Assembly (NCBI GenBank): GCA_028456385.1
Contig: JALNQF010000198.1
Location: 1-64,000 of the forward strand
Direction of reading: 5' to 3'
Length of the DNA stretch: 64,000 bases
Source: Ophiosphaerella korrae
Lineage: Eukaryota > Ascomycota > Dothideomycetes > Pleosporales > Phaeosphaeriaceae
In this document: one piece after another, positions 46,750 to 60,067 of the stretch
Position numbering within the stretch: the first letter of the stretch is position 1
Layout of the letters: the number at the start of each line of letters is the position of its first letter
Program-made: the position numbers and the translations under genes
The notes under the pieces: generated by a model
Databases searched by the model: none
The model's input: the letters and a program-made list of their open reading frames with translations, nothing else
What the model was told of the DNA's origin: nothing

Positions 46750-47174
46750 ACGTATTCTATTAGCGAAGTAGCTATATTACTAAGACGGCTACTCTAAAAT
46801 ATACTAAAAAATCGAAAATTTAATATCTAATATCTCGACAACTATACTATAATAACTTCTAAAAATTTAATAGATTAAAGATTATATATAAAGTAGTAAT
46901 CTATAAAATTTTTAGAACGTGTAGCCTAGTTTATTTAATATTATTAATAAAAAAGTGTTTTTTACTATAGAAAATTTTACTATCTTAAGAACTACTAGGC
47001 TATACGCTTTAAAAATTTTATAGATTACTACTATATATATAATCTTTAATCTATTAAATTTTTAGAAGTTATTATAGTATAGTTATTAAGATATTAGATA
47101 TTAAATTTTCGATTTTTTAGTATATTTTAGAGTAGCCGTCTTAGTAATATAGCTACTTCGCTAATAGAATACGT
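46750..47174. mobile_element. Palindromic MITE (foldback), TA target site
   Basis: Two 181-bp arms (46750-46930 and 46994-47174) are near-perfect reverse complements around a 63-bp centre. Ends are ACGTATTCTATTAGCGAAG and its exact complement, flanked by TA at 46748-46749 and 47175-47176. Comparing the arms by eye shows about seven differences, mostly C/T or G/A. It has no coding capacity. The TA target site and long terminal inverted repeats indicate a Tc1/mariner-mobilised MITE. It interrupts the second Gypsy element. Confidence 0.9.
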
Positions 47175-47176
47175 TA

Positions 47177-50100
47177 CTATTCTAAGATCTTAGAAGTTAT
47201 ATATTACTCTTCTACTCTTACTTCTTAGCTTAGCGCCTTACTAGTACTTATAGAAGTACTTATTCTCTCTTAATAAGTTACTATTAAAGCTACTATCTTA
47301 TATAGTACCTTTTTATCTACTATTAATTACTACTAATACGTAGGCTTAGATCTACGTACATCTTTATAGTTATTAAATAAAAGGTTCTAGTTTTTCTAAT
47401 TAACTCTAGGATTAAACTCTTATAGCTATAAGAGTCTTAGTATAATATTTTTATTAGCTAAAACTAATACGTCTAAGTATTAGATTTAAAGGAAGTTATA
47501 GTAGTTTAATAAAAAGGCTTTTTTATAATAGTTATATAAAGGCTTTATTAGAGAGAGATACTAAGGCTTTTAGAAAAGCTCTTATTTAGATTAATTACTT
47601 ATAACTTAATAGTACTAGGTATAAACTAAGTAGATTAATTCTACTATCTATCTCTAGCTCTATACTCTATCTATATATCTATAATATAGTAGTTTTAGCT
47701 AAGCCTCTTAAGATAGTAGTAAGCTAGATTCTTAATACTTCTTCTATTAAGGTACTAGTTTCTTTATTATATTAGTTATACTAATATAGTTTATCTCTTT
47801 ATATATAAGATTTTTTATTTAATTCCTTTATTTATAAAAGTTAAGGCTATAATCTTTTTAGCTATAGTAAAGTTAGTAGCTTAGTAATTATATATATAAT
47901 TATATATCTAATCGCGTATTAAGTATCTAATTATACAACTTATCTAATATACTTTTTTAAGTTAGTAACTTATTAGTAAACTAGATATTATAAGATAAGT
48001 ATAAGATTATTAAAGTAGTCTTAGATTTTATTAAGAGGTACTTTATATATTATTTAGTATTCTATTACTCTTACTAGTTTAAGCTAATTTAAAAAGCTTT
48101 CTTATTTATTTATTAGTAAGACTTTTATAAAGCTATCTACTATTATCTCTATTAATAAAGTATATACTACTTTAATTTAGCTAGTAGAGACCTTTTATCT
48201 TAGCTAATAGTTATAGATATTAACGTACTAAAGCTTAGTTTATAGCTTTGCTAGTTCTTTAATAATAAGCTAGATTATTTAAGTATTATTATACTAGGTA
48301 GTAACGTAATTTATAGAGAGTTAAATATATAGTTTATTAAGTAGTTTTAATATAAATATAGCTTCTTTAGCTACTTATAATAGAGCTAGTAATTTAGCTT
48401 TAGTTATAGAGGTAGTAACTGTATCTTACTTATTTACTCTCTATATAATAAGCCTATTAAAGAGTTTAATTATATAGCCTTAAGAGCTTTTTTAATTTAT
48501 AGTATTATTAGTAAAAAAAGTATTACAAGTAACTTGTAATAAGTTACTACTACCTAGCTAAAGTACTTTTAATCTTGTATAAGAGAGGTATATAAGTACT
48601 TAATTAGTAGCTTTATAGTAAGTAGCGCTTAGGTTTATAAGAAATTAAGCTAGTTATAATATTATAAAAGCTATATCTCTTTATATAATAAGTTAAGCTT
48701 TATATTTAATAAATTAATAATATTTATTAAGCTTATATATATATACCTATATATAGTCTAGTATTTACTAGCTAGAATACTAGATAGGTTTAGCTAGTAC
48801 TTTAGTCTATAATTTTATCTAGTAATAGCTAGCTAGGTAAAATAACTTAGCTTCTTTAAATAACTTACTTATTAGATAGCTTTCTAGGTTTGTTTAGTAT
48901 AAAGGTAGTAATAGGAGTTAATTATAGTAAAGCTTTAGTCTTCTTATAAGTATCCTCTTTATCTTAGCTTTATCTATAAGTTCTTCTTAGTATTTTCTAA
49001 AGTTACTTACCTAGGTACTAGCTATAAAGGCTACTACCTATTATATAGTTTTAAATAAGCTATATCTATTATATACTATTAACTCTAGTTAGTCTCTAGT
49101 TATTAAATAGGCTAGTATTACTACTAGAAGTAGAGATAGTAGAGAAGTTAGATAGTAGTCTATAATCTTTCTTCTATAGTAGTAGCTAGGTAGATCTTCT
49201 TTATTATTTATAAATATATCTAACTTAGTATTATCTTTATAGAAGGACTCTATTTCTAGCTTATATACTAGTACTAATAGCTTAATTGTTTTAATATAAG
49301 TAGTAATCTCTTTTAGTATTTAATATATAAAGTTATCTATTAAATCCTCTATTTTATTATTAAAGATTATATCTTATATACTTATTACTTTAGCTATAGA
49401 TAGTACTTAGATCTAGTAGATATTTAATAACTAGTATCTTATAAGGTAGCTAATCTATACTTTTAGATCTAAATATTATAGCTTTAATTTACTATAATAT
49501 ATATTATTAGTTATTATAAAAGCTTTATACCTATATACTATTAAGTAAGCTAAGTTTAGCTTTCTTATTAATACTATAATTTCTTAATTCTTAGTAACTT
49601 TTATAAAAAATACTTTATATAGTATCTTCTAGTTATTTAAGTAACTTAGTATTTAATTATATAGGTAGACTCTAGCCTATATAATTTTAGGCTAAAGTTT
49701 TTATAGTAAATTTATATTAAGTTATATAGTATATACTTTCTCTTTATTAATTCTTTTAGTATACTTAGCTCCTCTATTCTAAGCTTTAGTATCTAGAGCT
49801 AAAGGTTTAATAGTAATAATTTATAAGTTTAACTAGCGCTAGACCTCTAGTTTTACTATTATAATCTTATTATTAGTTTTAATTACTTTAACTAAGATAC
49901 TATACTAATTTTTTAAAAAGAAGATTAAGTTTAATAGTACTTTAATAATTAATTTAGCTAACTAGTTATTAGTAAAGTAGAATTCCTACTATAGTTTTAA
50001 GTACTTATTAGTAATAAGTATTTAGCTTTTCTCTTTAGTAATACTTTATACTTTATATAAGTAGAAGTTAATAAAGAGTGTTTTTCTTAGTCTTTTATAA

Positions 50101-51799
50101 CTAATTCTTAGTATATAGCTAATTTACTACTTTATTTTAGCTTTACTATATATATTATACTAAACTATAGATATATCTTTTATATATACTTTTTAAGCTT
50201 ACTAAATAAAGTATTTAATTATAGCTAGTTCTAAATAGCTAAGTCTCTTATACTATAGTAGTACTAGTACTCTAATAGTTTAAAAGTTATAAGTATAGTA
50301 TACTACTTAGTATATAAGATTATATAATAAATAATACTTAAGTACCTATAAACTATAGATCTTAGTAAAGTATCTAATTATTTATCTATTAGGCTTATTT
50401 AGAGTTATTAGCTTAGATTAAGTATTCTACTATATTCCTCTCTACTAAAGTAGCTAGAAAGAGACTAGGTTATAAAAGATATCTAGGTATATAGCTATAT
50501 TATATAGAACTAGTTTATTTTCTATTAACTAGTTTTTTAGCGTAAGAGTAAGAGATCTATATCTTTTTACTTATATTTTTAACTTACTTACTTATATCTA
50601 ATTATTTAGCCTTAATAGATAATAGTTATATATATAAGTTAAGTTATTTATAATATAGTAGGTTAAACTAGAGTCTAGGATAAAGAAATTCTAGAAAGAG
50701 TAAGTATTATAAGTATTCTTTGTAGTTTTAGTAATAAAAGTACTCTTAATACTTAATATTTACTAGCTTTCTAGTTAATCTTCTTTATAGATTTTAGTAA
50801 TCTAAAGTAACTTAGTATATAGTTTTATATAAAGCGTTATTTAATACTTTAACTATCTTATTATTAGTCTTTATAAAGTTATATTATACTTACGTTTATA
50901 ATTAATAAGCTCCTTTAGAGTCTTACTTAGAGTTTACTAATCTAGTACGTTATTAGAATTAATATAGTAGTAATTACTAAGTTTATAAAGTCTTTTATAA
51001 GCTAAGTATTATTTACTTATAGCTTTTTAACTTATTATTTAGTTAACGTTAGTATTACTACTATATATACGTTAATTATAAGGTTTACCTTATTTATTAA
51101 GTAGCGCGCTATCTATAAAAAAAGTATCTCTAGTCTTACTTTAAGTAGTATTACTACTAGTAGTATAAGGTAAAGTATTATCTACTATAAAAGTAGCTTT
51201 ACGCCTCTTTATATTTAGAGAATAGTATACTATTATATACTTATAATAGTATTTTATTATCTCTTTCTAGTTTATACTAAGTAATAGCTTTCTATTATCT
51301 TAAAAAGTTATAAACTAAATTAGTACTATGTATTTAATAGCTACTAAAAAGACTTAAGTAATTATATTAATTTATAGTAACTCTACTACTGAATATATTT
51401 TAGCCTTAGTAGTAGTATAGTTATACTTAGCTATCTATATATTTTAATTTACTAGGCTTCTTATAGGCTTAAGTAATTTAAAGTATCTATTATATATACG
51501 CTCTTACTTAATATACTTATCTATACTAATAGTTTACTTTAGGTTTAATAGCTACTAATATAAAGATTAGTTTAGTAAGTAGTATATAAGTAGTAGATAT
51601 AGTAAGACTAAAAATTAGATATACGTTATAATATACTAGAGACTTAACTACTCTTTTTTATACTTATATTAGTTACTATAGTATTACTTAGCTAATATTT
51701 TATAGTATTTAAGGTCTTCTTTAAAAGCTTTATAACTAGTAGCTAAGAGTTTAAACTACTACGTAGGAGTCTTAATACCTAATACTAGAGTATAGTTAG
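47177..51799. repeat. RIP-degraded repeat block, class unresolved beyond its left end
   Basis: The first about 260 bases finish the second Gypsy element. A segment at about 47479-47675 recurs at about 59450-59627 nearly unchanged. The remaining 4 kb is continuous AT-rich, stop-filled sequence in which I could not recognise reverse transcriptase, integrase or transposase motifs with confidence. It ends at the target-site duplication of the complete Gypsy element. Confidence 0.55.
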
Positions 51800-51804
51800 C
51801 TATT

Positions 51805-52265
51805 TGTTATAGGTATTACTAGGGTCGACTTCCTAGTAGCCTATAGGTTATTAGTAGATTAAAAGATAATATTAAGAGTTTATATTATAATCTACAATAG
51901 GCTAAGAATAATAGAAGATATTTTGTAACTATCTTAGTATTATCGCTCGTAGTTAAAGATTAAATTACTAATACTATCCTAATAATATATACTCTCTACT
52001 AGTTATATAGTAATATATTCTTAGTAACTTTATTACTTTGTATTTACTAAGATTATAAATTTATAAATTCGTTATATAATAGCTTTATAACTTTGTATTT
52101 ACTAAGATTATAAATTTATAAATTTATTATATATCCTAGTTGTAGTTAGTCTTCTAATTAAGTTTATTATCTTATACTTTATTACCCTACTCTTTTTATA
52201 CTTTATACGTAGTAGTATATAGACTAATTAGTTCTATCTTAGTTTTTCTTGTTACTACTATAACA
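51805..52265 (-). repeat. 3' LTR of the complete Gypsy element
   Basis: 461 bp, TGTTATAG to CTATAACA, an exact 8-bp terminal inverted repeat. It contains two tandem units of about 50 bp with ACTTTGTATTTACTAAGATT. Compared with the other LTR it is the same length and differs almost only by C/T and G/A changes. Confidence 0.9.
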
Positions 52266-55200
52266 CTATCTCCTCTTCTAAGTAGTCTTTTGTTCCTTTA
52301 TACTAGGGCTAATATTATTAATCCTATTTCTTTGTTAATCTCTAGCTTATTATTACTACTTATACTATCTTACTCTTAATGTAATAAACTTCTTCTTATA
52401 GCTTATATTATTTATAATAGAGTTAAGATATTTTATTATTATTATTATATAGAGCTAGGTCTTACTTACTTTATATCTTTAAATAATAGTAAATATTATA
52501 ATAAGTATATCCTTATTAATATATAGTATAAGTATATTTCTTCTAAGGTTTTACTTATAGAGTATAAGTGTTTAATTTCTACGTAGTCTCTTTCTACTAA
52601 GTTGTATAAAGTAAGCTATTAATAGAGCTTAAGTATAATTATTGTTATAGCTTACTATAGCTAAAGCTAAGCGTAAGTTAACTCTTTATAGGCTAGTAGA
52701 GCTTTATTCTTATATTAAGTGTTTTTATAAGATAAAAGCTTATAATAATACTAAGTTATCTAAATAGTCTTATACTTTAGAGGCTAAGTTAGACTTAGAT
52801 AATATAGTAGAGGCTACTCTAGCTCTTATTACGTTAGATACTCTTATCGCCTCTCTATCTAGTAGTAGTATTACTAGTTTTCTTAGTTTACTACTAGGCG
52901 TTTTAGAGAAGTTTAACTTTAAAACTCTTTTAGTTTTTTAAAGTAGTTAAGATTTTCTCCTAGTTTCTATATTTCTTCCTATAGTTACCCTTTTTTATCT
53001 ATACTTATCTATTTTACTAGGTAATAGTTCTTGCTATTATAGAACTAGTATACTAGGATTTTCTTAACTTATTATTCCTTTTATTCTCTATACGTATCTA
53101 CTTTATATACTAGTAGTTCTACGTTTTATAGTACTATTTTAAGTAGTACTACGTAGAAAGTTAAGTATATCTTTATTTTGTTTAGTAGCTTTAGTTTAAA
53201 TATAACTAGTGTAACTTCTTTCTTAATTTTATATAGTCTTATCTTAACGTAGTCTAGTTTTAAACTAGGTTATTTACTCTTAATATTCTTTTATACTAAC
53301 TATACTTTTTCTCTCTTTCTAAATTAGGGTCTCTTTTTATATTTTTTATTATAGTACTTAGCTATTTAATTATATAGGAATTCTACGTCCTATCTTAATT
53401 AATTATATATATCTCTAAGTCTATTAGTAAAGTTTTCTCTTCTTAGAGACTAAGATACTTTTAGTCTTAGTATTCTATATACATTAGGGTTAAATCTATA
53501 GTTTATAAAAAAAAGTAATACTCTTATTACTATATTCTTTATACTATTATATACTAACTATACTATAGGTAGTAGTTATACCTAATTATTCTAGTTATAG
53601 TTAAGGTAGTATCTTAAGTATTATTCTACTATCTAATTTATTTATTCTAATTATCTATTTATTTATAGATAATATACTATAGATATTATATATTTAATTC
53701 CTAATTACGCTATTATTATTCCTTATAGTTTTAATATAAATCTTATATCTCTATCTATAATAATTTTATCTAGTAGTCTATATTAACTAATTATAGTTCC
53801 TAGAACCTAATATATAGTAACTTCTATCTTACTTTTCTCTTTATATAGTCTAAAGTATAAGTACTTTATAAGTTTATCTACTATTATTAGGATTTTATTA
53901 TACTTAACTCTTAATATTAGGTTTTTTAACTTAAGTAGCTTTATAATAAAGTCTATTATAATAATTCTTTATAGTTATTCTAGTACTTCTACTAGTTATA
54001 GTATCCTATATAGTATATATCTACTATACTTATTTCTTTAATATTCTATATAATCTTGTAGTACTTCTATTACTAGCTATTTTACTTTTAAAATATAGTA
54101 ATCTTATAGTAACCTATTAAGAGTTTTATTAATCTCTTAATATCTATATACTAGTAGTTTGTAGAATTATTATATAAATTCTCTTTAGATTTTTTCTAAG
54201 ATATACGTTCTCTATAAGCTTATATAAGTCTTTCTTAGATCTCTAGTTTCTTTATTTCTTTAAATACTTCTTTAGTTACTTTCTAAACCTATTTATCTAA
54301 CTTACTATTTATTCTTTTAAGTATTATAGCTATTTTAGGTATATTTAGGACTAAGTATCTTTTCTTATTCTTAACTAGAACTATACTAGTAGTATTTACT
54401 TCTTTTTATAAGTCTAGTCTTCTACTAAGAGTATTTATAAATTAATTATCTTTCTCTTTTATATATATAATTTCTAAGTTAAATATTAATAGGAATTCCT
54501 ACTATCTTATATAGTATTATAATAATTCTTTATTTATTATAAATCTTATAAGATTCTTATAGTCTATATAAACCTTTATTTAGTATCTTACTCTTTATAG
54601 GTATACTCTCTATTACTTAAATACTTTGTAAATTACTAGTATCTCTTTATTATAGATTAGGTAGTTAAGCTCTACTAGCTTTATTTTCTTAGAGAAGTAT
54701 TTAACTAAGTATTCCTTTTTAGTCTCTAGGTCTTCTTGTATTAGTGCTATTCTATAGACTAAGTTAGATACGTCTATTTTTACTATTACTAGTAGGTCTA
54801 GGTTATATATTCTAATAACTAGGTTTTTTATAAATTTTCTCTTAATTTTATTAAATACTTTATTATATTCTTTAGTCTATTTAAATAGTGTATCTTTCTT
54901 TATAAGTCTTATAATTAGTTTTATATTTTTAGACTATCTTACTATTAGTTTTCTATAAAAGTTTACTAACCTATAAAATTATTATACTTCATTTAGGTTT
55001 TTTAGTGTTAGCTATTCGTTAATTAACTTAATCTTTCCTAGGTTAATCTTAATTTTTCCTAGTTCTATAATAAATCTAAAGAAGTCTATTTCCTTTATAT
55101 AGAATTTGTATTTCCTTATTTTAAAGAATATTTTAGCTTCTACTAGCTTTTCTAGTAATTTGTATATATATTATATATATTCTTTCTCTATTTCTAAGAA

Positions 55201-58200
55201 TATAAAGATATCATCTAGGTATATAAATATAAATATATCTAAGTACTCTTTTAGTACTATATTAATTCTTTCTTAGAAGGCTACTAGTATATTTGTTAAG
55301 CTAAAGAGTATAACTAGGTACTTATATAGTCTATACTATATTCTAAACGCTATTTTCTATTTATTACTTTTCTTAATTCTAATCTAATAGTAGGCGTTCT
55401 AAATATCTAGTTTTATAAAGATTCTTACTCTTTATAGCTTATCTTATATTACGTTAATTTATAGTAGTAGGTATTAATTCTTATTTATAATTACGTTAGT
55501 TTTTCTAAAATCTACGTAAGGTCTCTTATTACTTATCTCTTTTTTATCTACAAATATAAGACTATATACTACTAAGGATTTAGATTCTTGTATCTATCTT
55601 TTCTTTAGTGCGTTTTAGATAAATATTTATTTAATCTTAGATTCTTCTTCTATCTTTTTATAGACTAGGCTCTATCCTATATCTTTATCTTCTTTTAGGT
55701 CTATTACTAAGTCTTATAGCTAATATTCTAGAAGGTAATCTTTAGGCTCTATAAGTTATTTTTCTTATTTTTTATATTCTTCTTAGAATTCTCCTTTATA
55801 AGTATTTATATTAGCCTTTAGTATATCTATTTTATAATAATTAATTTTTTCTATTCTTTAATTAATATATAAGTTAGTTATCTATAACTATAGTATACCT
55901 AGTATTATATCTTATTTATTATTAATTATTGTTATATCTATAACTATATTTTTAATTATTATCTCTTTTAGTTTAAGTATAGAGGGAACTATCTTAAACC
56001 TAATAGGTTCCTAGAATAGTTTTCCTTTAATTATACTTAGTTATTAAAGGTACTTCTTTATTATATAACGTATTCTCTATATTTCTATAAACTTCTTTAA
56101 TATAAAGTTTATTATAGCTCTACTATTAATTATTAGTTATACTTTTTTCTCTTAGTATATACTTATTTTTGTAATATATAAGCCTCTTATACTTTTTAGC
56201 TATTCTTACTTAGGCGATTTTATAAATTATCTATCTTTCTAAGGCTATATTTCTACTTTAAGTTTATATTCTTTGTATTTAGGATATTTATTATATATAT
56301 ATTTATACTATAGTCTTTCTTAGACGTATTTCTTAGATAGCTTAGGTCTAGGCCTTACTACTAGGTATCTTTCTTCTAGGATTACTTCCTATCCTTAGAT
56401 ATTTTCTACTAATATTACTCTTATATAATTATAGCCTCTTCTCTTTATAGGCTATATATTATTATTTACTTTAAGGTTTCTATATATAATATAATTCTTA
56501 TCTAGGTATAATATCTATAATACTTTAAAATATACTAGATGTTTTAGATCTATTATCTTATTATCTCCTCCTTAGTACTTATCTTTTCTAGGTATATCTA
56601 TAGTTAGGATATAGTATACTACTAGTACTCTTAGTATATAGGCTTTATTAATCTATTACGTTTTTCTTATAAAGTATTACTACTCTCTTTATATAGGTAT
56701 TCTTCTTACTATAACTATATATTACTTTATTTATTCTTAGAATACTATAAACTTTATATTCTTAAGATTACGTTCTTTCTAGTCTTTATACGCTTTCTCT
56801 ATACTTATAACTAGTAAGTATTTCTAAACAAATTACTATTCTTACCTTTATTTTACTATATCTATTATTATATAGCTATTATAACTATATATATCTAACT
56901 AGGCGTACTCTATACTTTTTATATTAACTTTCCTCTTATTACTTTATAGTCCTTTAAAGGTAGCTTCTTTTTTATTACTTTATAGTTCTTTAGAGGTAAC
57001 TATAGTAGTCTTTTTATTTTCTACTAGTCTTTTAGCGTAGATCGATAGTACTAAAAGCTCTTCCTTCTCTAAGTCTTCTATTAGTAAGTCTATTACGTAA
57101 GTAGTCTCTTTTAGCTATACTTTTATTTATTCTTTCTTTATTATAGCTACTCTCTATTTACTATATAAGAACTATCCTACTCTCTACTTACTAGAAAGAT
57201 ATATATAGTAGTTATTATTATAATAAAAGGTCTAATTAAGTATTACGTATTATATTTCTTTACTTCTAGCTACCTTCTTTTAAGGTTTAGCTTGTACTTA
57301 TAGTACTTCTTTTTTTTTCTTAGTTATCTTTAACTATATTTCCTTCTTTAGGTCCTTACTTTTATAGCTATTTATAAAGTATCCTAGTTTCCTATATTTA
57401 TAATATACTATATCCTTTTTCTTTTATAATTAGTAGTCTCTTATATAGTAGCCTTTTTTACTATAGTTAAAGTACGTAAAGTCTTTATTCTTCTTTTTCT
57501 TCTTATCCTTATTAGCGTTAAGGATTATTAGGTCTCTAGTATCTTAGTTTCTAGGTTAGCTACTATACTTATTCTTCTTCTATTCTTAAAGATTGTTGTT
57601 AATTTATATTACCTATTATTTTAGAGCTTCTAGTATCCTAGGTTTTTCTATATAAATTATTTCGTACTAGATTTTTTTATTTAATCTTTGTTTAAATCGT
57701 AATATTAGAGTTAATTTATTTTATTCTATATTCTATAATAGTTGTTTAAACTATAATATATACTTAGGTACACTCTTCTATTATATAAGTCTTTTAAGCT
57801 TTTCTTCTACTTATTAGGTAATATCTATATCTTTAAATACTACTCTTATTTACTTAGTAAAGTATTTATAACTTCTAAAAATAGCTCTAGTTTTATCTTT
57901 CTAGGTTATTAGAGCGTATATTGTGTAATCTATCTAGTAAGGCTTAAACTATCTTATTATATCTTCTTTAAAGTGTATTCTAATATATATTACCTTCTTT
58001 TCTTCTATATTAAAGTATAGTACTTATATATCTATCTAGAGTTATACTAAAGCTATAAAGGGTTTTAGTTTCTCCCTTATTTTATTAAACTTCTTAAGGA
58101 TAGGTATCTTAGGTAGTTTCTTTATTACACTTATCTCTAGTTATTAGGTAATTAGTTTTATCTAATTCTATCCTTTAATAATAGCCTTAATCTAGGCTTT

Positions 58201-58447
58201 ATTCTATTTTATATATTCCTAGAGTTCTTTATTCTAAGTTTCTAGTGCGTTAATTACTATTTTTATATCTTCTTTTTTAGAGATTAAATTATTTATATAT
58301 TCTCTAACTATTTTCTATATAGTATTATCTAATTTATAACTACTTATAGGTACTTTTACTACTTATTTAGTTAAACTCTTTACTATTATATTAGCTAGAC
58401 TATACGCTACTTACGCTTTATTTCTTACAATAACTAAATTAGTAAAG

Positions 58448-58908
58448 TGTTATAGGTGTTACTAGGGTCGACTTCCTAGTAGCTTATAGGTTATTAGTAG
58501 ATTAAAAGATAATATTAAGAGTTTATATTATAATCTCTAATCGGCTAAGAATAATAGAAGATATTTTGTAACTATCTTAGTATTATTACTTGTAGTTAAA
58601 GATTAAATTACTAATACTATCTTAATAATATACACTCTCTACTAGTTATATAGTAATATATTCTTAGCAACTTTATTACTTTATATTTACTAAGATCGCG
58701 AATTTATAAATTCGTTATATAATAGCTTTATAACTTTGTATTTACTAAGATTATAAATTTATAAATTTGTTACGTATCCTAGTTATAGTTAGTCTCTTAA
58801 TCGAGTTTATTATCTTATACTTTATTACCCTACTCTTCTTATACTTTGTACGTAGTAGTGTATAGACTAATTAGTTCTATCTTAGTTTTTCTTGTTACTA
58901 CTGTAATA
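58448..58908 (-). repeat. 5' LTR of the complete Gypsy element
   Basis: 461 bp, TGTTATAG to CTGTAATA (mutated terminus). It keeps more CpG than its partner, for example GATCGCGAATTT near 58693. The gag region adjoins its left edge. Confidence 0.9.
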
Positions 58909-58913
58909 CTATT

Positions 58914-59627
58914 ACTAGAGCTCTAATTAGTTCTAGTCTCTAAATTAGCTAGGTAGAAGATTCTAGGTTAATTTTATCCTAAATATTATATACTACGTAT
59001 CTAGATTATAGTTAAATTATCTATATAGTATAATCTTTATTAGTCTTTAATATTATAATTAGATTGTATTAAGTTATACTAGCTATCTTGTTTTAGCTTT
59101 AAGTTATAAGAAAGTAAAAGATTATTACTTTTTAGAGTACGCTTTAGTTAAAGCTAAGTATAGTACTTAGATTAATTTAAGAGTTATTAGAAAGCTACTA
59201 GAGAGTAGGAGATTTACGTTCTTTTTAAAAATACTTATAGTACTACTAGAAAGTAAAAGAATAGTACTTTTTACTAATAGGCGTAAGGCTACTAATAGGT
59301 AAAAGATTAGTACTTTTTACTAATACTCTTTATAGTACTTAGCTTAATACTTAGCTTAATACTTAAGTTAATACTTAAGTTAATACGTAAGTTAATATAA
59401 GTAGATACTAGTTTACTTAACTTAGTTAAAGTAGTAAGACTTTTAATTATTAGATTTAAAAAAAGTTATTATAGTTTAATAAAAAAGCTTTTTTATAATA
59501 GCTATATAAAGGCCTTATTAGAGAGGGATACTAAAGCTTTTAGAAAAGCTCTTTTTTAGATTAATTACTTATAACTTAATAGTACTAGGTATAAACTAAG
59601 TAGATTAATCTTACTATCTATCTCTAG
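58914..59627. repeat. RIP-degraded repeat hosting the next Gypsy insertion
   Basis: AT-rich and stop-filled. It contains two near-copies of an AAAGATTATTACTTTTTA-like motif and, at about 59338-59398, four to five tandem 14-bp units of the TTAATACTTAGC type. Its right part (about 59450-59627) repeats 47479-47675 and is cut by the LTR at 59628. It was the landing site for two Gypsy elements. Confidence 0.55.
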
Positions 59628-60067
59628 TATTACAGGCTACCTATTATTAACTATAGGCACTTATATAAGAGGTTAGTAGATTATAAGTTAATAGTAAAAG
59701 CTTAGAGGTAATCTATAAAAACTTATAAATAATAGAAGATATTCTATAACTATCTTATATTAGCGTTCTACAGTTAAAGGATTAAATTACTAATATTATC
59801 CTAATAATATACATCTTACTAACTATATACCTATATTTCTTAGTAGGCTTTATACTTCGTGTTTACTAAGATTATAAATTACAAATCTATTACGTACTTA
59901 GCTTTGTACTTTATATTTACTAAGATTGTAAATTACAAATTTATTACGTGTCCCTATTATAGTTAGTCTCCTAATCTAGTTTATCTCCTTAGAGGTTATA
60001 CGTATTATTATTATTCGTAGTAGGGCTTATTAGTTTAAATTAGCTTTCCCTTGTTATAGCTATAATA
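59628..60067 (-). repeat. 3' LTR of the rightmost Gypsy element
   Basis: About 440 bp, from TATTACAGGC to CTATAATA (mutated termini). It has the family's double ACTTYRTRTTTACTAAGATT unit and adjoins a purine-rich tract and minus-strand gag-pol remains on its right side. Confidence 0.75.

Larger units (their letters stand above)
51805..58908 (-). mobile_element. Complete Ty3/Gypsy retrotransposon, minus strand, TSD CTATT
   Basis: 7,104 bp, with a 461-bp LTR at each end and CTATT at both 51800-51804 and 58909-58913. In coding order on the minus strand: gag from about 58440, zinc knuckles near 57480-57380, protease near 56100-55900, reverse transcriptase about 55500-55000 with YLDD still intact at 55221-55210, RNase H about 54800-54500, integrase about 54100-53450, chromodomain-like tail about 53095-53000, and a purine-rich tract just inside the left LTR. 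The purine tract lies beside 52265, which confirms orientation. Many TAA and TAG codons interrupt every domain, so it cannot code for working proteins. It shares its family with the elements at 455-6182 and 59628-64000. Confidence 0.9.
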
